A stretch of DNA of 64,000 nt, from assembly GCA_032162705.1 (NCBI GenBank), contig JAVRON010000124.1, forward strand, positions 8,874 to 72,873, read 5' to 3'. The position numbers and the translations under genes were made by a program. This document shows, piece after piece, positions 54,255-63,686 of the stretch (position 1 is the stretch's first letter; every line of letters begins with the position of its first letter). This DNA comes from QHXN01 sp032162705 (lineage in GTDB: Bacteria; Acidobacteriota; Blastocatellia; Pyrinomonadales; Pyrinomonadaceae). Under the pieces are notes generated by a model that did not search any database, was not told the origin of the DNA, and saw only the letters and a program-made list of their open reading frames with translations.

Positions 54255-56480
54255 ATGAAGAGACTTTTTAACTACACGCTTTTACTGCTCGTGTTGCTCG
54301 CGCTCGCTGGCAACGCGACGCTCTCGGCACAGCAGCGCGGCGGTGGACGCAGGACGCCCGCGCCGCCCAGGCCCGCGCCGGCCAAGCCGACTCCCAGTCC
54401 ACAGCCGACGCCAACGCCCGCCGCGACCATCGCCGAGACGCCGCTCCAGCCCGGCCAGCGCGCACGCTTCGACGTGAACAACTATCGCATCATCGCCGAA
54501 CTCAATCCTACGCAGCACCTCCTGACCGCCAGCGCCGATGTCACGTTCACGCCGCTCGACAACACGCGCTCAGTGGTCTTCGAGCTGAACGGCTCGCTCA
54601 AGGTCGAGTCGGTCGAGCGCAACGGAAAGACTTTGACGAACGTCGTGCAGGATCAGGCGGGACTCGAAACCATCGGGCCCTTCGTCCGCATAGACCTCGG
54701 CGAAGTCCTCCCCGCCGGGCAGCCCGTCACGCTTCGGTTCCGCTGGAGCGGCGCGCTCGTCACGCCCGAGGGCGGGCCCCTCTTGACGAAGCGTCTGGCA
54801 TATGTTGGCCCCGACATGTCTTACCTTCTGTACGCCGCGCGCTGGTTCCCCTTCCACGAGTACGCCGCCGACCGCGCGACCTCCGACATCACGATCAGCG
54901 TGCCCGCCGACTACAGCGTCGCGGGTTCGAGCGACGAGCCAGTCGCCGAAGTCTCCGGCGCGCAGTTCCTGCCGCCCGCCGCAGACACGGGAGCGCGCAC
55001 CGCGCCCGCACGCACGACTGTGCAAACGCCGGGTCTTCGCAGCTATCATTTCGTTACGCGCCAGCCCTCTCTCGTCGGCAGCTTTGCCGTCGGTCGCTTC
55101 ATCACGCGCACGCTCAAGATGGGCGGCTACGAGCTTTCCTTCTACGTCCAGCCCGGCAGCGAGGGCTTCGTCGAGCCATACGCGCAACTCGTCGGCGAGG
55201 CGCTTCAGTTCTACACGCAGAAGTACGGGAAGCCCGCGTTCGGCACGCACCTCTCAATCGTGCAGATCGACGACGCGAGCCTCGACGCATACGCCGCGCC
55301 CGGCATCGAGTTCCTCTCACCGCGCTTCTTCACGCCGGGACGACAGGCGTCTCTGGATGAGAGAGTCCTGCGCGAGATGGCGTATCAGTGGTGGGGCCTG
55401 ACCGTCGGCCTGAAGTCCTTCGACGACGCGTGGCTCTCGCAAGGCTTGGCCGAGTGGAGTTCTTTCGCCTTCCGCGAGACGAAGATGACGGGCGGGCAGC
55501 TCGACACGGCGCAGCGCGACATGCTTGAGCGCGCTCTCATGTTCGAGCAGTCCGCTTCGGTCGCCCGCGCGCCATCGACTTTAGACGACCAGTCGGCGGC
55601 CTATCAGGCCGTTGTCTTCTACAAGGGCGCGATGGTCTTTCGCATGCTGCGCGAGACGATTCGCCCCTCGAAGTTCGACCAGTTGCTCAGCCGCTACCTC
55701 GGCGAGTTCCGCGGGCGCAACGCCTCCATCGACGACTTCGAGAAGCTTGCGACCGCCGTCAACGGCGAGAGCATGCGCTACTTCTTCGCGCGCTGGGTCG
55801 AGGGCACGGGCGTCCCCGAATTTACTGTTGACTACCAGATCATCCGCACACGCGCGGGCAAGTTTCGCGCGCGCGGGACGATCAAGCAGAACGTCGAGAA
55901 TTTGCGCATGCCCGTCGAGCTACAGCTCCGTGCCGAGGGCGACGACGCGGAGACTACCGTCTACGTCGCAGACCGCAGCGAGGATTTCGACTTCGAGACG
56001 AAGGGCAAGCCGCTCGAAGTCATCATCGACCCGAACAACAAGATGCTGCGCACTTCGGAAGACCTGCGCATCTCCATCGTCGCGCGCCGCGGGCTGGAAC
56101 TGTTCCGCGACGGGCAGTACCTCGAAGCGCAGCGACAGTTGGAAGAGGCTCTGAAGCTCGACAAGTCGAACTCATGGGTCTACTACAATCTCGGCCTTAT
56201 CTTTCTTGAGCAGCGCAACTACCAGCAGGCGCTCGATAACTTTCAGGCCGCGCTCGACGGCAATCAGAAGCCTGCGTGGATCGCTGCCTGGGCACGCATC
56301 AAGCGCGGCAACGCCTACGACGGGATGGGCGACCGCGCACGCGCCGTACACGAGTACAGGCAGGCGGTCGATTCCGGCATCGACTTCGACAACGCGCAAC
56401 GCGCCGCGCAGGACTACCTGAAGACTCCCTACGACCCGAAGGCCGTGCAGCAGCAGGCCGCCTCCGGCGTGAGCGAGTGA
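54255..56480 (+). CDS. M1-like exported protein without zinc ligands, with C-terminal TPRs
   Basis: ATG 54255 gives 741 residues with a signal peptide ending LSAQQ and a Pro-rich linker. The M1-type N-terminal beta domain (YRIIAELNPTQHLLTASADVTFTP) and catalytic-domain fold are present. HExxH reads REMAY (373-377) before QWWG, and the third-ligand Glu is Gln396 (SQGLAEW), so all zinc ligands are lost. The C-terminus has two TPR units (GLELFRDGQYLEAQRQLEEAL and YYNLGLIFLEQRNYQQAL). It is probably a non-catalytic periplasmic binding protein. Confidence 0.85.
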   Translation: MKRLFNYTLLLLVLLALAGNATLSAQQRGGGRRTPAPPRPAPAKPTPSPQPTPTPAATIAETPLQPGQRARFDVNNYRIIAELNPTQHLLTASADVTFTPLDNTRSVVFELNGSLKVESVERNGKTLTNVVQDQAGLETIGPFVRIDLGEVLPAGQPVTLRFRWSGALVTPEGGPLLTKRLAYVGPDMSYLLYAARWFPFHEYAADRATSDITISVPADYSVAGSSDEPVAEVSGAQFLPPAADTGARTAPARTTVQTPGLRSYHFVTRQPSLVGSFAVGRFITRTLKMGGYELSFYVQPGSEGFVEPYAQLVGEALQFYTQKYGKPAFGTHLSIVQIDDASLDAYAAPGIEFLSPRFFTPGRQASLDERVLREMAYQWWGLTVGLKSFDDAWLSQGLAEWSSFAFRETKMTGGQLDTAQRDMLERALMFEQSASVARAPSTLDDQSAAYQAVVFYKGAMVFRMLRETIRPSKFDQLLSRYLGEFRGRNASIDDFEKLATAVNGESMRYFFARWVEGTGVPEFTVDYQIIRTRAGKFRARGTIKQNVENLRMPVELQLRAEGDDAETTVYVADRSEDFDFETKGKPLEVIIDPNNKMLRTSEDLRISIVARRGLELFRDGQYLEAQRQLEEALKLDKSNSWVYYNLGLIFLEQRNYQQALDNFQAALDGNQKPAWIAAWARIKRGNAYDGMGDRARAVHEYRQAVDSGIDFDNAQRAAQDYLKTPYDPKAVQQQAASGVSE

Positions 56481-56537
56481 CGGCAACATCATCCCGGCTT
56501 CGCATGTAGAGGCAGGATAGACGAAGCGTCGGCAATG

Positions 56538-56577
56538 AAAAGCCGCCGCCTGCTCCGAAGAGTAGGCGGCGGCTTTT
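56538..56577. terminator. Bidirectional terminator
   Basis: AAAAGCCGCCGCCT (56538-56551) pairs perfectly with AGGCGGCGGCTTTT (56564-56577). The A/T ends make it work in both directions between convergent genes. Confidence 0.93.
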
Positions 56578-56614
56578 CGTGCGTAGCGGCGGGGCACGCT
56601 TTGCGGGGTGAGAT

Positions 56615-58726
56615 TCAGAACGGCTTGAACTTCGCCAGAATCTTGTCTATGTCAAAGGTGAAGCCGAAGTTTCCCCTCACCTCCTTCTCACGCACCAACT
56701 CTGTGCGGTTGGCGAATGAGAGGGAGATCGGCAACTTCATGCCGTCGAGGAACGGAATGGTCAGCTTTATCTGGCCGACGGCGATGTCGCCCTTCGTGTT
56801 CGGCAAGACCGTGCCATCGAGCGCCGTCACGTTCTCCAGCGCGCGTTCGTATTTGCCCGCGAAGGAGAAGATGAAGTTGCCGACGCCGCTAACCTTGAAG
56901 GGCTTGTCGAGCTGCCCTGAGAACTCGAAGTCGCGGACACGGTTCGTCCCGGCAGCGGGGCGCGAGTTGAAGATCGTGAACGAGGCGTTCGCCGTCAGGT
57001 CGGCCTTGCCGCCGAAGATGCCCGTCTCGGCGATAAAGCGGAAGTTAGACAGGTCGGGCGCATTGACCCCGCGATTGTTCGTGTACTCGAACGTGATGAC
57101 CTTGCCCTTCGCAATCTCGTCGAGGAGTTTATTCCTCGCGCTTAAATACCCGCTGAAGCCCTCCGCGAAGTGGTCTATGATATCGCGCGTTTCGGTCGTG
57201 AGTTGTTTATCTACGGGGAACTTGTCCAACTGACTTTTGAATGTCGCCTCCACGTCCCCCGCCGCCGCTGCGGTGATGAGGGCGCGCGTCTCCTGAAACC
57301 AGGATTGCAGGGCCGGGTCTTTAAACCTGATCGCCCTGTCCAACGGGTTCGCGCCTGCCTCGGCTCCCGTCACCTCGGTAAGCGCCTGCATTGTCTGGGC
57401 GATAGTGCCGGTGAGGTTGACCCCCTCCTCGGCGAGGAACCGGGCCAGTGCTTCCTGGTGGCTACGGTGGCGCGGGTCTCTCTCGTTGATGAACTCGTAA
57501 CGCACCGAGTAGGCCGAGACCTGCTGCTTGTCCGCGGTAAAGACGCCCGGCGTCTGGCCGCGGTCGGTGTTGAACGAGACGGAGAAGGAAGTCTTCTTCA
57601 GGAAGCGCGTCGTCGGGTCTTTCTCATCCTCAAAGTAACTCTCGTCGAAGGTCTTGTTGTTGAGCAGCTTGATGATGCCGATGGGGTTGCCGCGGAAGGT
57701 AACGGTCGTCCCGCTCTGGCTCTGGACAAGCGCGCCGTTCGAGACGGCAAAGCCGAGCACGCTTGGCGCGCCGCCCTTGACGACGAGCGAGGTGGTGCCG
57801 GAGTTCGACGGCCCGCCCTCCACCTGCTTGTCGGTGCGTGCCTCTTCGGCCTCGACGAGAAACTTCCCGCGCTCCTCGCGCCCGATTAGTTTCGCGGCGA
57901 TGATCTGCTGGAACTCGAATCCTTGAAGCCCCCTAATGGCGATAGTCGCGTTGGGTCTAGGGGCCGAGGTCGTGATGTCTGGGTCGCTCGTGGGGGTGCC
58001 GACTTTCCTCATCCGAACAAGCTCGACAACACGGCAGACCGCCCTCTCGTACTCCGAGAATTGGTTGGTGCCAGGGCTATTCACCTCGACGCACGGGCCG
58101 AGTTTATCCTGCTTCTGCGCCGCCACGCCGCCGGAGGCTATCGCCCCGGCCGTACTCTGCGGATTGGCTGCGGGCTGTAACAGCGACACGCCTGCTGCTG
58201 CCGCTGCCAGCCCTCCGGATGTGCCCTGCCCTCCGGACGAACCTTGGCCGCCGGGAGTCGCCTGCCCGCTGCCCGCAGTCCCGCCCGCATCTTGCGGCGT
58301 GCCTGTGCCGGCACTGGCGTCAACGGCATGGTCGTCACCTGGCGTGGCCGTCGTGGGCGGGGCGGCGAGGCCGGAGAGCAGCGTGTCCGTGACGGCCTTG
58401 ATTTCTGCTTCTTTGTTCGTAATGTCCTTTTCGATCTGCGGGACGCGCTCCGGAAGCGCGCTACGGATGGATTCGAGGTAGGCGGCCAACGCAGCCTTCT
58501 GCGCCTGGAGCTTGTCGCGCAGGCTGAGGCGCAATGCGGCCACGTCGTGGCGGTGCTGCGCCTCATAATTCGGCGGAGGCGTCGTTTGCTCCAGTCGCCG
58601 AATGGTGGCCCTGAGTTGTTCCACCTCCGCGTCTGTGGGAACCCCCGCCTGCCTGCCTTGCGCGTCGAGCGCACCGGTTAGCAACAGGGCGACGAAGATG
58701 AATACACTTAACTTTTTGAGTCTCAT
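56615..58726 (-). CDS. Large exported protein of unknown function
   Basis: ATG 58726, after GAGG, gives 703 residues. A signal peptide (KKLSVFIFVALLLTGALDAQG) is followed by a predicted coiled coil (about 28-110), a Gly/Ser-rich linker (GQATPGGQGSSGGQGTSGG) and a large mixed region. The last 160 residues alternate hydrophobic and polar residues (IFGGKADLTANASFTIF ... ISLSFANRTELVREKEVRGNFGFTF) and may be outer-membrane beta strands. I recognise no family. It follows a 116-residue gene by 29 bases, so the two likely form an operon. Confidence 0.78.
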   Translation of the reverse strand: MRLKKLSVFIFVALLLTGALDAQGRQAGVPTDAEVEQLRATIRRLEQTTPPPNYEAQHRHDVAALRLSLRDKLQAQKAALAAYLESIRSALPERVPQIEKDITNKEAEIKAVTDTLLSGLAAPPTTATPGDDHAVDASAGTGTPQDAGGTAGSGQATPGGQGSSGGQGTSGGLAAAAAGVSLLQPAANPQSTAGAIASGGVAAQKQDKLGPCVEVNSPGTNQFSEYERAVCRVVELVRMRKVGTPTSDPDITTSAPRPNATIAIRGLQGFEFQQIIAAKLIGREERGKFLVEAEEARTDKQVEGGPSNSGTTSLVVKGGAPSVLGFAVSNGALVQSQSGTTVTFRGNPIGIIKLLNNKTFDESYFEDEKDPTTRFLKKTSFSVSFNTDRGQTPGVFTADKQQVSAYSVRYEFINERDPRHRSHQEALARFLAEEGVNLTGTIAQTMQALTEVTGAEAGANPLDRAIRFKDPALQSWFQETRALITAAAAGDVEATFKSQLDKFPVDKQLTTETRDIIDHFAEGFSGYLSARNKLLDEIAKGKVITFEYTNNRGVNAPDLSNFRFIAETGIFGGKADLTANASFTIFNSRPAAGTNRVRDFEFSGQLDKPFKVSGVGNFIFSFAGKYERALENVTALDGTVLPNTKGDIAVGQIKLTIPFLDGMKLPISLSFANRTELVREKEVRGNFGFTFDIDKILAKFKPF

Positions 58727-58755
58727 TTTTCGCCTCTGCGTAGGTGGTCGCACCA

Positions 58756-59106
58756 CTAGACGACATCGAACGTCAGGAAGGCAGCCGTCACCTTGGAGTT
58801 AAGCTGCGGTATCAGCGTTCCGAAGCTGGTCGGGCCCTTACTGCCTGTGACGATCAGTTTGTAGAGTCCGCCGCCCGAAGCGTTCGGGAAGTGAAAGACC
58901 AGTGTGAGGGTACTAGGATCGTGTTTTGACTGGTCGAGTTTTACCGTCAGCGCGCCGGACTGCGGTCCCGTGCTCGGTATCACGCCCGTCTGGCCGTCCA
59001 GGTCGAAATTGACAAGCAGAGGTGGGGTTGTCGACTTCACCGTCACAGTAATCGTTTCGCCATTCTCGCCCGCGAAAAAGAGTTCGTCCTCATCTATGAT
59101 CGTCAC
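58756..59106 (-). CDS. Small beta-rich hypothetical protein
   Basis: GTG 59106, nine bases after AGGAG, gives 116 residues (TIIDEDELFFAGENGETITV...). The sequence alternates in beta-strand fashion with GGGLYKLIVTG near the middle. No signal peptide is seen. A longer frame to 59181 has no ribosome site. It precedes the 703-residue exported gene and probably acts with it; function unknown. Confidence 0.65.
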   Translation of the reverse strand: MTIIDEDELFFAGENGETITVTVKSTTPPLLVNFDLDGQTGVIPSTGPQSGALTVKLDQSKHDPSTLTLVFHFPNASGGGLYKLIVTGSKGPTSFGTLIPQLNSKVTAAFLTFDVV

Positions 59107-59409
59107 GGTTTGCTTTCTCCTGCTAGTGTTAGCTATTCGGGCCGCGAGGGGCACGGCGGGGGCAGTTCGCCGCGTCTGCATCGGCCCGTTTGTTAGAGAC
59201 TGCGCCGCCGGTCACTAGGGTGCTTCAACGGGCCGGCTCGCTTTCCTCGGTCGCGGGGTGATGTGCGGAGTTAGGCTCTCATACAGTTATGAGCGGCCGG
59301 GGATTTTCATTTCATCTTTTTTTGCGCGCGTGGGTCATAGCCGTCTCACGGAGACGTGCTTTATGATGGAAGGCAGCCCGGCATCAATCTTGCTTGAGTG
59401 TTATCCGTA
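59107..59409. other. Divergent intergenic region
   Basis: No gene is seen. A CTCATA/TATGAG hairpin occurs near 59277-59292, followed by a T-rich run at 59318-59324. Promoters for the divergent genes should lie here, but no clear sigma-70 pair was found. Confidence 0.4.
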
Positions 59410-61053
59410 ATGCACCCACTGAAGCTCCATACGAAGACGACGCTTTTAGCCTCGGCCATCACGCTGGCGGTGCTGGGCGTAGTGCTGGCGCTCGTCAGCG
59501 TCCGCTTCGCCGAGCGCGTGCGACAGGAGCAGAAGGAGCTGGCGAAGTTGCAAGCCGAGCAGCTCGCCGACCACGTCAGCCAGATGCCCGCGCCGCGCGA
59601 CCCAGAACAGATCGCGCGCCTCGCCACGCTCGTCCACGGCTCGCGCCCCGACGCCGTGACGGTGCGCGTCTGGGAGCGTGCGGGCGGCCTCTTCGTCGAG
59701 ATCGCCGCCTCCACTAAAAGCCCACAGGCCGACGAGATTCCCGAAGAGATCAAGGCGGCGCTTCGCGGCGGAGTCGCCACCAATGTCGTCGAGGCGCGAC
59801 CCGCGGGCGCAGACGATTCGCTCTATCGCGTCTTCGCGCCCGTCTGGGACGCTGCGCGCCTGAGCGGGGCCGTCGAGGTAAGCGAGCGGCTCGACAGCGC
59901 CCCGACCATAGCATGGAACTACGGGCGTGGCGCACTCTGGCTCGCGCCGCTCGCCATCCTCGCCATCACGCTCGGCGTCTTTCTCCTCTTCCGACACTTC
60001 GTCCATCGCCCCGTCGGACGCCTCCTCGACGCGATGGAGCGCGTCAAGGCGGGCGACCTCTCGGCCGAGACTCCGGAGTCTGCACGCGACGAGATCGGCA
60101 CGCTCACGCGCGAGTTCAACCGCATGCTCACGCGCCTGCGCGAGATGACGACCGAGCGCGAGGCACAGAACCAGATTCTCGGCGAGCGCGTCCGAGAGGC
60201 TACCCTTGAGTTGGCCGAGCGCAACGAGCAACTCGAAGAACGCAACCTCGAACTCTACCAGACGACGCGCAAGCTGACGGAACTGGAACGGCTCGCCGCC
60301 GCCGGCCAGCTCGCAGCGCAGTTCGCGCACGAGGTCGGCACGCCCCTGAACCTCATCAGCGGCCACGTCCAGCTTCTGCTTGCCGGGCCCGCACGCGACC
60401 CCGGAGCGGAGCGCACACGGCTTGAAACCATCAGCGCGCAGATCGAGCGCATCGAACGCATCGTGCGCCGGATGCTCGACCGCACGCGCCCGGAGGCGGG
60501 CGAGTTCGTCCCGCTCGACTTGAACGTCCTGCTCCGACGCATCTTCGATGCGACGGAGCCGACGCTCGACGTATCGCATGTCAAGCTCACGGCTTCGCTC
60601 GCCGACGATTTGCCGTTGGTCGCGGGCGACGCAGACCGCCTCCAGCAGGTCTTCATCAACCTCGTCAACAACGCGCTCGACGCGATGCGTGCGGGCGGCG
60701 AGCTTCGCGTCAACACGTCCTTCGAGGCTGCTGCCGGCGGCAACGGTGACGCGGCGGGGGCAGGGAGCATCCACGTGGACTTCTCGGACACAGGCACGGG
60801 GATGAGCGAGGAGGTGCGCGCGCACATCTTCGACCCTCTCTACACGACGAAGGAGCGCGGGCGCGGGACGGGTCTCGGCCTCGTCGTCGTCCGACAGGTC
60901 GTCGGCGAACACGGTGGCCGCATCGAAGTCGAGAGCGAGACGGGTCGCGGAGCAAGCTTCCGTCTCACGTTCCCCTCCGCCGCGAGCGAAGTGAATCCTG
61001 CGGGTGAGAGGACAAGCCCTCTAACTGTTCACCTTGAAAGTAGTGCTGGTTGA
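59410..61053 (+). CDS. Sensor histidine kinase
   Basis: ATG 59410 gives 547 residues. Two membrane helices (about 12-32 and 175-195) bracket a periplasmic sensor region. A HAMP domain (RLLDAMERVKAGDLSAETP) and a coiled coil lead to the HisKA box AQFAHEVGTPLNLISGH with His307. The HATPase domain has NLVNNALDAM (N box), DTGTGM (G1) and GTGLGLVVVRQ (G2). It resembles NtrB/ZraS-type kinases and lies before the sigma-54 regulator gene it probably controls. The signal is unknown. Confidence 0.93.
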   Translation: MHPLKLHTKTTLLASAITLAVLGVVLALVSVRFAERVRQEQKELAKLQAEQLADHVSQMPAPRDPEQIARLATLVHGSRPDAVTVRVWERAGGLFVEIAASTKSPQADEIPEEIKAALRGGVATNVVEARPAGADDSLYRVFAPVWDAARLSGAVEVSERLDSAPTIAWNYGRGALWLAPLAILAITLGVFLLFRHFVHRPVGRLLDAMERVKAGDLSAETPESARDEIGTLTREFNRMLTRLREMTTEREAQNQILGERVREATLELAERNEQLEERNLELYQTTRKLTELERLAAAGQLAAQFAHEVGTPLNLISGHVQLLLAGPARDPGAERTRLETISAQIERIERIVRRMLDRTRPEAGEFVPLDLNVLLRRIFDATEPTLDVSHVKLTASLADDLPLVAGDADRLQQVFINLVNNALDAMRAGGELRVNTSFEAAAGGNGDAAGAGSIHVDFSDTGTGMSEEVRAHIFDPLYTTKERGRGTGLGLVVVRQVVGEHGGRIEVESETGRGASFRLTFPSAASEVNPAGERTSPLTVHLESSAG

Positions 61054-61059
61054 ATTTCA

Positions 61060-61150
61060 CCGCAGAGGCGCTGAGAGCGCAGAGGCGGCGCTGAGGGTTG
61101 CATTGTTTTTCTCTGCGCATTCTCTGTGTACTCTGCGCCTCTGCGGTGAA
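61060..61150. repeat. Inverted repeat, cgcagagg type
   Basis: caccgcagaggcgctgagag (from 61059) is inverted at about 61128-61147 (ctctgcgcctctgcggtg). The arms contain repeated gcgcagagg units. It lies between the kinase and regulator genes. Confidence 0.75.
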
Positions 61151-61194
61151 CAGCCCGTTACCCTAAACGCATTTTTGACGCGAACGAGCTTTCT

Positions 61195-62580
61195 ATGAAA
61201 CATATCCTCGTGGTGGACGACGACAAGGCTTCGTGCGAGTTGCTGCGTGAGATTTTCGCGGCTCAGGGGTGGGAGGCTGAGAGCGCTCTATCGCCCGAGG
61301 CCGCGCTCGCACTCGCCGCGCGCGGGCGCTTCGATCTCGTGGTCAGCGACATCAACCTGGAAGCGGCGCAGTCCGGCCTCGACATCCTGCGCCAACTTCG
61401 CGACACATGCCCCGTCGTTCTCATCACCGGCTTTGGCACACTCGACGCCGCGGTCGAGGCGTCGCGCGAAGGCGCATGGGACTTCATCTCCAAGCCCTTC
61501 AAGGTCGCGGAGGTCGTTGCCACTGCGCGGCGTGCGCTTGAGAGCGGGCTTCCGTCCGAAGGCGTTAATAGCGACACCGAAGCGACGCCGGACAAGCTTT
61601 CGTCGCGCTACGAGCGTGCGGGGCTTCTGGGGCGCGCGCCCGTGATGATCGACCTCTACAAAGAGATCGCGCGCGTCGCGCCCTCGCGCTCGACCGTGCT
61701 CGTGGTCGGCGAGTCGGGCACGGGCAAGGAGTTGGTCGCGCGCTCAATACACAAGCACAGCCCGCGCGACACGCGGACTTTTATCCCGGTCAACTGCGGC
61801 GCGTTCGCCGAGACGCTGCTTGAGTCGGAGTTGTTCGGCTACGTCCGCGGAGCTTTCACCGGCGCGACGGCTGACCGCAAGGGTCTGTGGGAGGAAGCCG
61901 AAGGCGGCACGCTCTTTCTCGACGAGGTCGGCGAGACGAGCCAGGCCATGCAGGTGAAACTTTTGCGCGCGTTGCAGGAGGGCGAGATTCGGCGCGTCGG
62001 CGCGGCGCGGGCCGTGATCGTGGACGCGCGCGTCGTGGCGGCAACCAACCGCGACCTCGAACGTGAAGTTAAGGCCGGGCGCTTCCGTGAAGATTTGTTC
62101 TACCGCCTGAGCGTTGTGACCTTGCGCGTGCCGGCGCTGCGCGAGCGTCGAAGCGACATTCCTCTGCTGGCCGAGCGGTTCCTGCGCGCGGCCTCGGAGA
62201 ACGCGGGGCGCGGTCGTTTGCGACTCTCGGAAGCGACGCTGAATCGTCTCGTTGCGTATGACTGGCCGGGCAACGTCCGCGAGCTTGAGTCCGCGGTCGA
62301 GTACGCCGCGCTGCACGCGCGTGGAGCGGAGGTCGCGCCGGAGGACTTGCCGCCAAAGCTCCAGACGGCCGAGGTACGACAGGCCGCGTCGCGCTCGCCG
62401 CTCGCGGCGCTCTACGAAGATTTGCCCTCGCTCGATGAGCTGGAGCGACGATATCTCCAACACGTGCTCGAAGCGACCGGCGGCAACCGCACGCGCACCG
62501 CCGAAATCCTACGCATCGACCGCCGCACCCTTTACCGCATGGCCGAGCGCTTCCAGATCAAGCTCGACGACGAGCAATAA
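61195..62580 (+). CDS. NtrC-family sigma-54-dependent response regulator
   Basis: This 461-residue regulator has a receiver domain (residues 1-120, phospho-acceptor Asp in LVVSDINLE). The AAA+ domain has Walker A GESGTGKELVARSIH, the sigma-54-contacting GAFTGA, and Walker B TLFLDEVGE. The Fis-type HTH is at the C-terminus (GNRTRTAEILRIDRRTLYRM). It activates sigma-54 promoters after phosphorylation by the neighbouring kinase. A strong terminator follows. Target genes are unknown. Confidence 0.95.
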   Translation: MKHILVVDDDKASCELLREIFAAQGWEAESALSPEAALALAARGRFDLVVSDINLEAAQSGLDILRQLRDTCPVVLITGFGTLDAAVEASREGAWDFISKPFKVAEVVATARRALESGLPSEGVNSDTEATPDKLSSRYERAGLLGRAPVMIDLYKEIARVAPSRSTVLVVGESGTGKELVARSIHKHSPRDTRTFIPVNCGAFAETLLESELFGYVRGAFTGATADRKGLWEEAEGGTLFLDEVGETSQAMQVKLLRALQEGEIRRVGAARAVIVDARVVAATNRDLEREVKAGRFREDLFYRLSVVTLRVPALRERRSDIPLLAERFLRAASENAGRGRLRLSEATLNRLVAYDWPGNVRELESAVEYAALHARGAEVAPEDLPPKLQTAEVRQAASRSPLAALYEDLPSLDELERRYLQHVLEATGGNRTRTAEILRIDRRTLYRMAERFQIKLDDEQ

Positions 62581-62627
62581 GAAGAGAGCCGTCGATTCAA
62601 CGAGTCATTGAATCGACGGCTCTCTTC
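62581..62627. terminator. Bidirectional terminator after the response regulator
   Basis: A perfect 20-base-pair stem (62581-62600 with 62608-62627) and a 7-base loop lie directly after the stop codon, with flanking T/A-rich ends. Confidence 0.93.
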
Positions 62628-62657
62628 TTCATTCGGCAATCTAAAACATCGAGCAAG

Positions 62658-63143
62658 CTAAAAGTCGGGGGCGTCGAGGTTCTTGTCGAGCGCGACAAGC
62701 TGTCGGTGCGCGTCTTCGTATGCGCCGCGCTCGATGGCGCGCTGCACGGCGTCGAGTTCCTTGAGGGCCGAGGCGAGGGCTTCGCCGTGCGAGCCTTTGT
62801 GCTGGCGCGTTTCGAGTGCGCGCGCGGTGGCGCGGCGCGCGCGTGTGAGAGCGGCGAGCGCCGCAGCGCTCTGCCGCTTCTTCAGATAGACTTCGACCTC
62901 TGCGATGCGGTCGCCCGCCTGCTCTACGTCGGCGTCACGCGGGGTCAGGTTCGGCGAGAAGTAGACGGGCGTCGGAGCCGGGGTCGGCGGGCGCGCGCCG
63001 GTCGTGACCGTTTCGACGACGGGCGCGGAGCGTCTCAGTCCCACGCCCCAGATGAGCAGCAGCACGCACGCGACGCCGAGCAGCGCCCACCAGATCGCGC
63101 CGAACCATCCGCCCAGAGCTATGCCGTGAAATGACCGCCGCAT
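62658..63143 (-). CDS. Membrane-anchored hypothetical protein
   Basis: This 161-residue protein has one N-terminal membrane helix (about 12-37, IWWALLGVACVLLLIWGVGL), a Pro-rich linker (ARPPTPAPTPVYF), and an alpha-helical C-terminus rich in Ala/Arg (LTRARRATARALETRQ). It has no recognised family. It is convergent with the response regulator gene and stands alone. Confidence 0.7.
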   Translation of the reverse strand: MRRSFHGIALGGWFGAIWWALLGVACVLLLIWGVGLRRSAPVVETVTTGARPPTPAPTPVYFSPNLTPRDADVEQAGDRIAEVEVYLKKRQSAAALAALTRARRATARALETRQHKGSHGEALASALKELDAVQRAIERGAYEDAHRQLVALDKNLDAPDF

Positions 63144-63482
63144 ATCTTTATCGCTCGCCTGGAACCGGCCTCGCGCTTCTTTAGGCCCGACGATACCCGC
63201 GCGGGCCCAACGCTCCTTAAAAAAAATTCACGCGCTGCTTAAAAAATTAAAGGGATGCATCGAGCGGCTGTCTCTCCACAGCGTTGCATCCCTTCTTTCA
63301 CTCAGCGCGGGCGGGCCGCCCTGCCTTTTGCCGCCCGCCCGCGCTTCGTATGCCGCACATGGCACTCATCGCCCCACGAGTGCCGCCCCTCCCACACCGG
63401 GGTAACTGTGCGGATTTCAACTAACGGTTTTCAAAGAAGGAGTCGGCCTTAGCCTACTCGGAGCCGCCTCGTGGCGGGCGGA
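63144..63482. other. Intergenic region with two strong hairpins
   Basis: No gene is seen. AAGGGATGCA/TGCATCCCTT (63250-63259 with 63285-63294) and GCGCGGGCGGGC/GCCCGCCCGCGC (63305-63316 with 63333-63344) are perfect stems. On the minus strand the first is followed by a T-rich run (63249-63241), so it can terminate the small gene at 63483. A weaker hairpin lies at 63440-63459. Confidence 0.7.
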
Positions 63483-63686
63483 TTAAGTGTTGGCGTTCGC
63501 CGCTTTGGCCTTGCGGTGGCCGCGGTGGTGACGGCGGTGATGCCTGCGGTGATGACGCCCCATCCCTGTGGATGCGGTGCCGGCGTTCGTCGTCGAGCTG
63601 TTGGTGTTCTGCTTCGCGGCGAAGACAGAGCCTGCGCCGAAGGCGATGGTCAGGACGAGTGCGGTCGTGAGTCCGAGCTTCTTCAT
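63483..63686 (-). CDS. Small exported His/Arg-rich protein
   Basis: This 67-residue protein has a signal peptide (KKLGLTTALVLTIAFGAGSVFA), a Thr/Asn/Ser stretch, and a tail of HHRR repeats (RHHRRHHRRHHRGHRK). GGAGAATCT precedes the ATG. The His clusters could bind divalent metals; this is inference. Similar small exported proteins occur in acidobacteria, but no named family is recognised. Confidence 0.72.
   Translation of the reverse strand: MKKLGLTTALVLTIAFGAGSVFAAKQNTNSSTTNAGTASTGMGRHHRRHHRRHHRGHRKAKAANANT

Noticed and set aside
63361..63380. Sigma-54 promoter-like tggcac-N5
   Set aside because: The -12 element does not match TTGC and the site faces away from a plausible gene.
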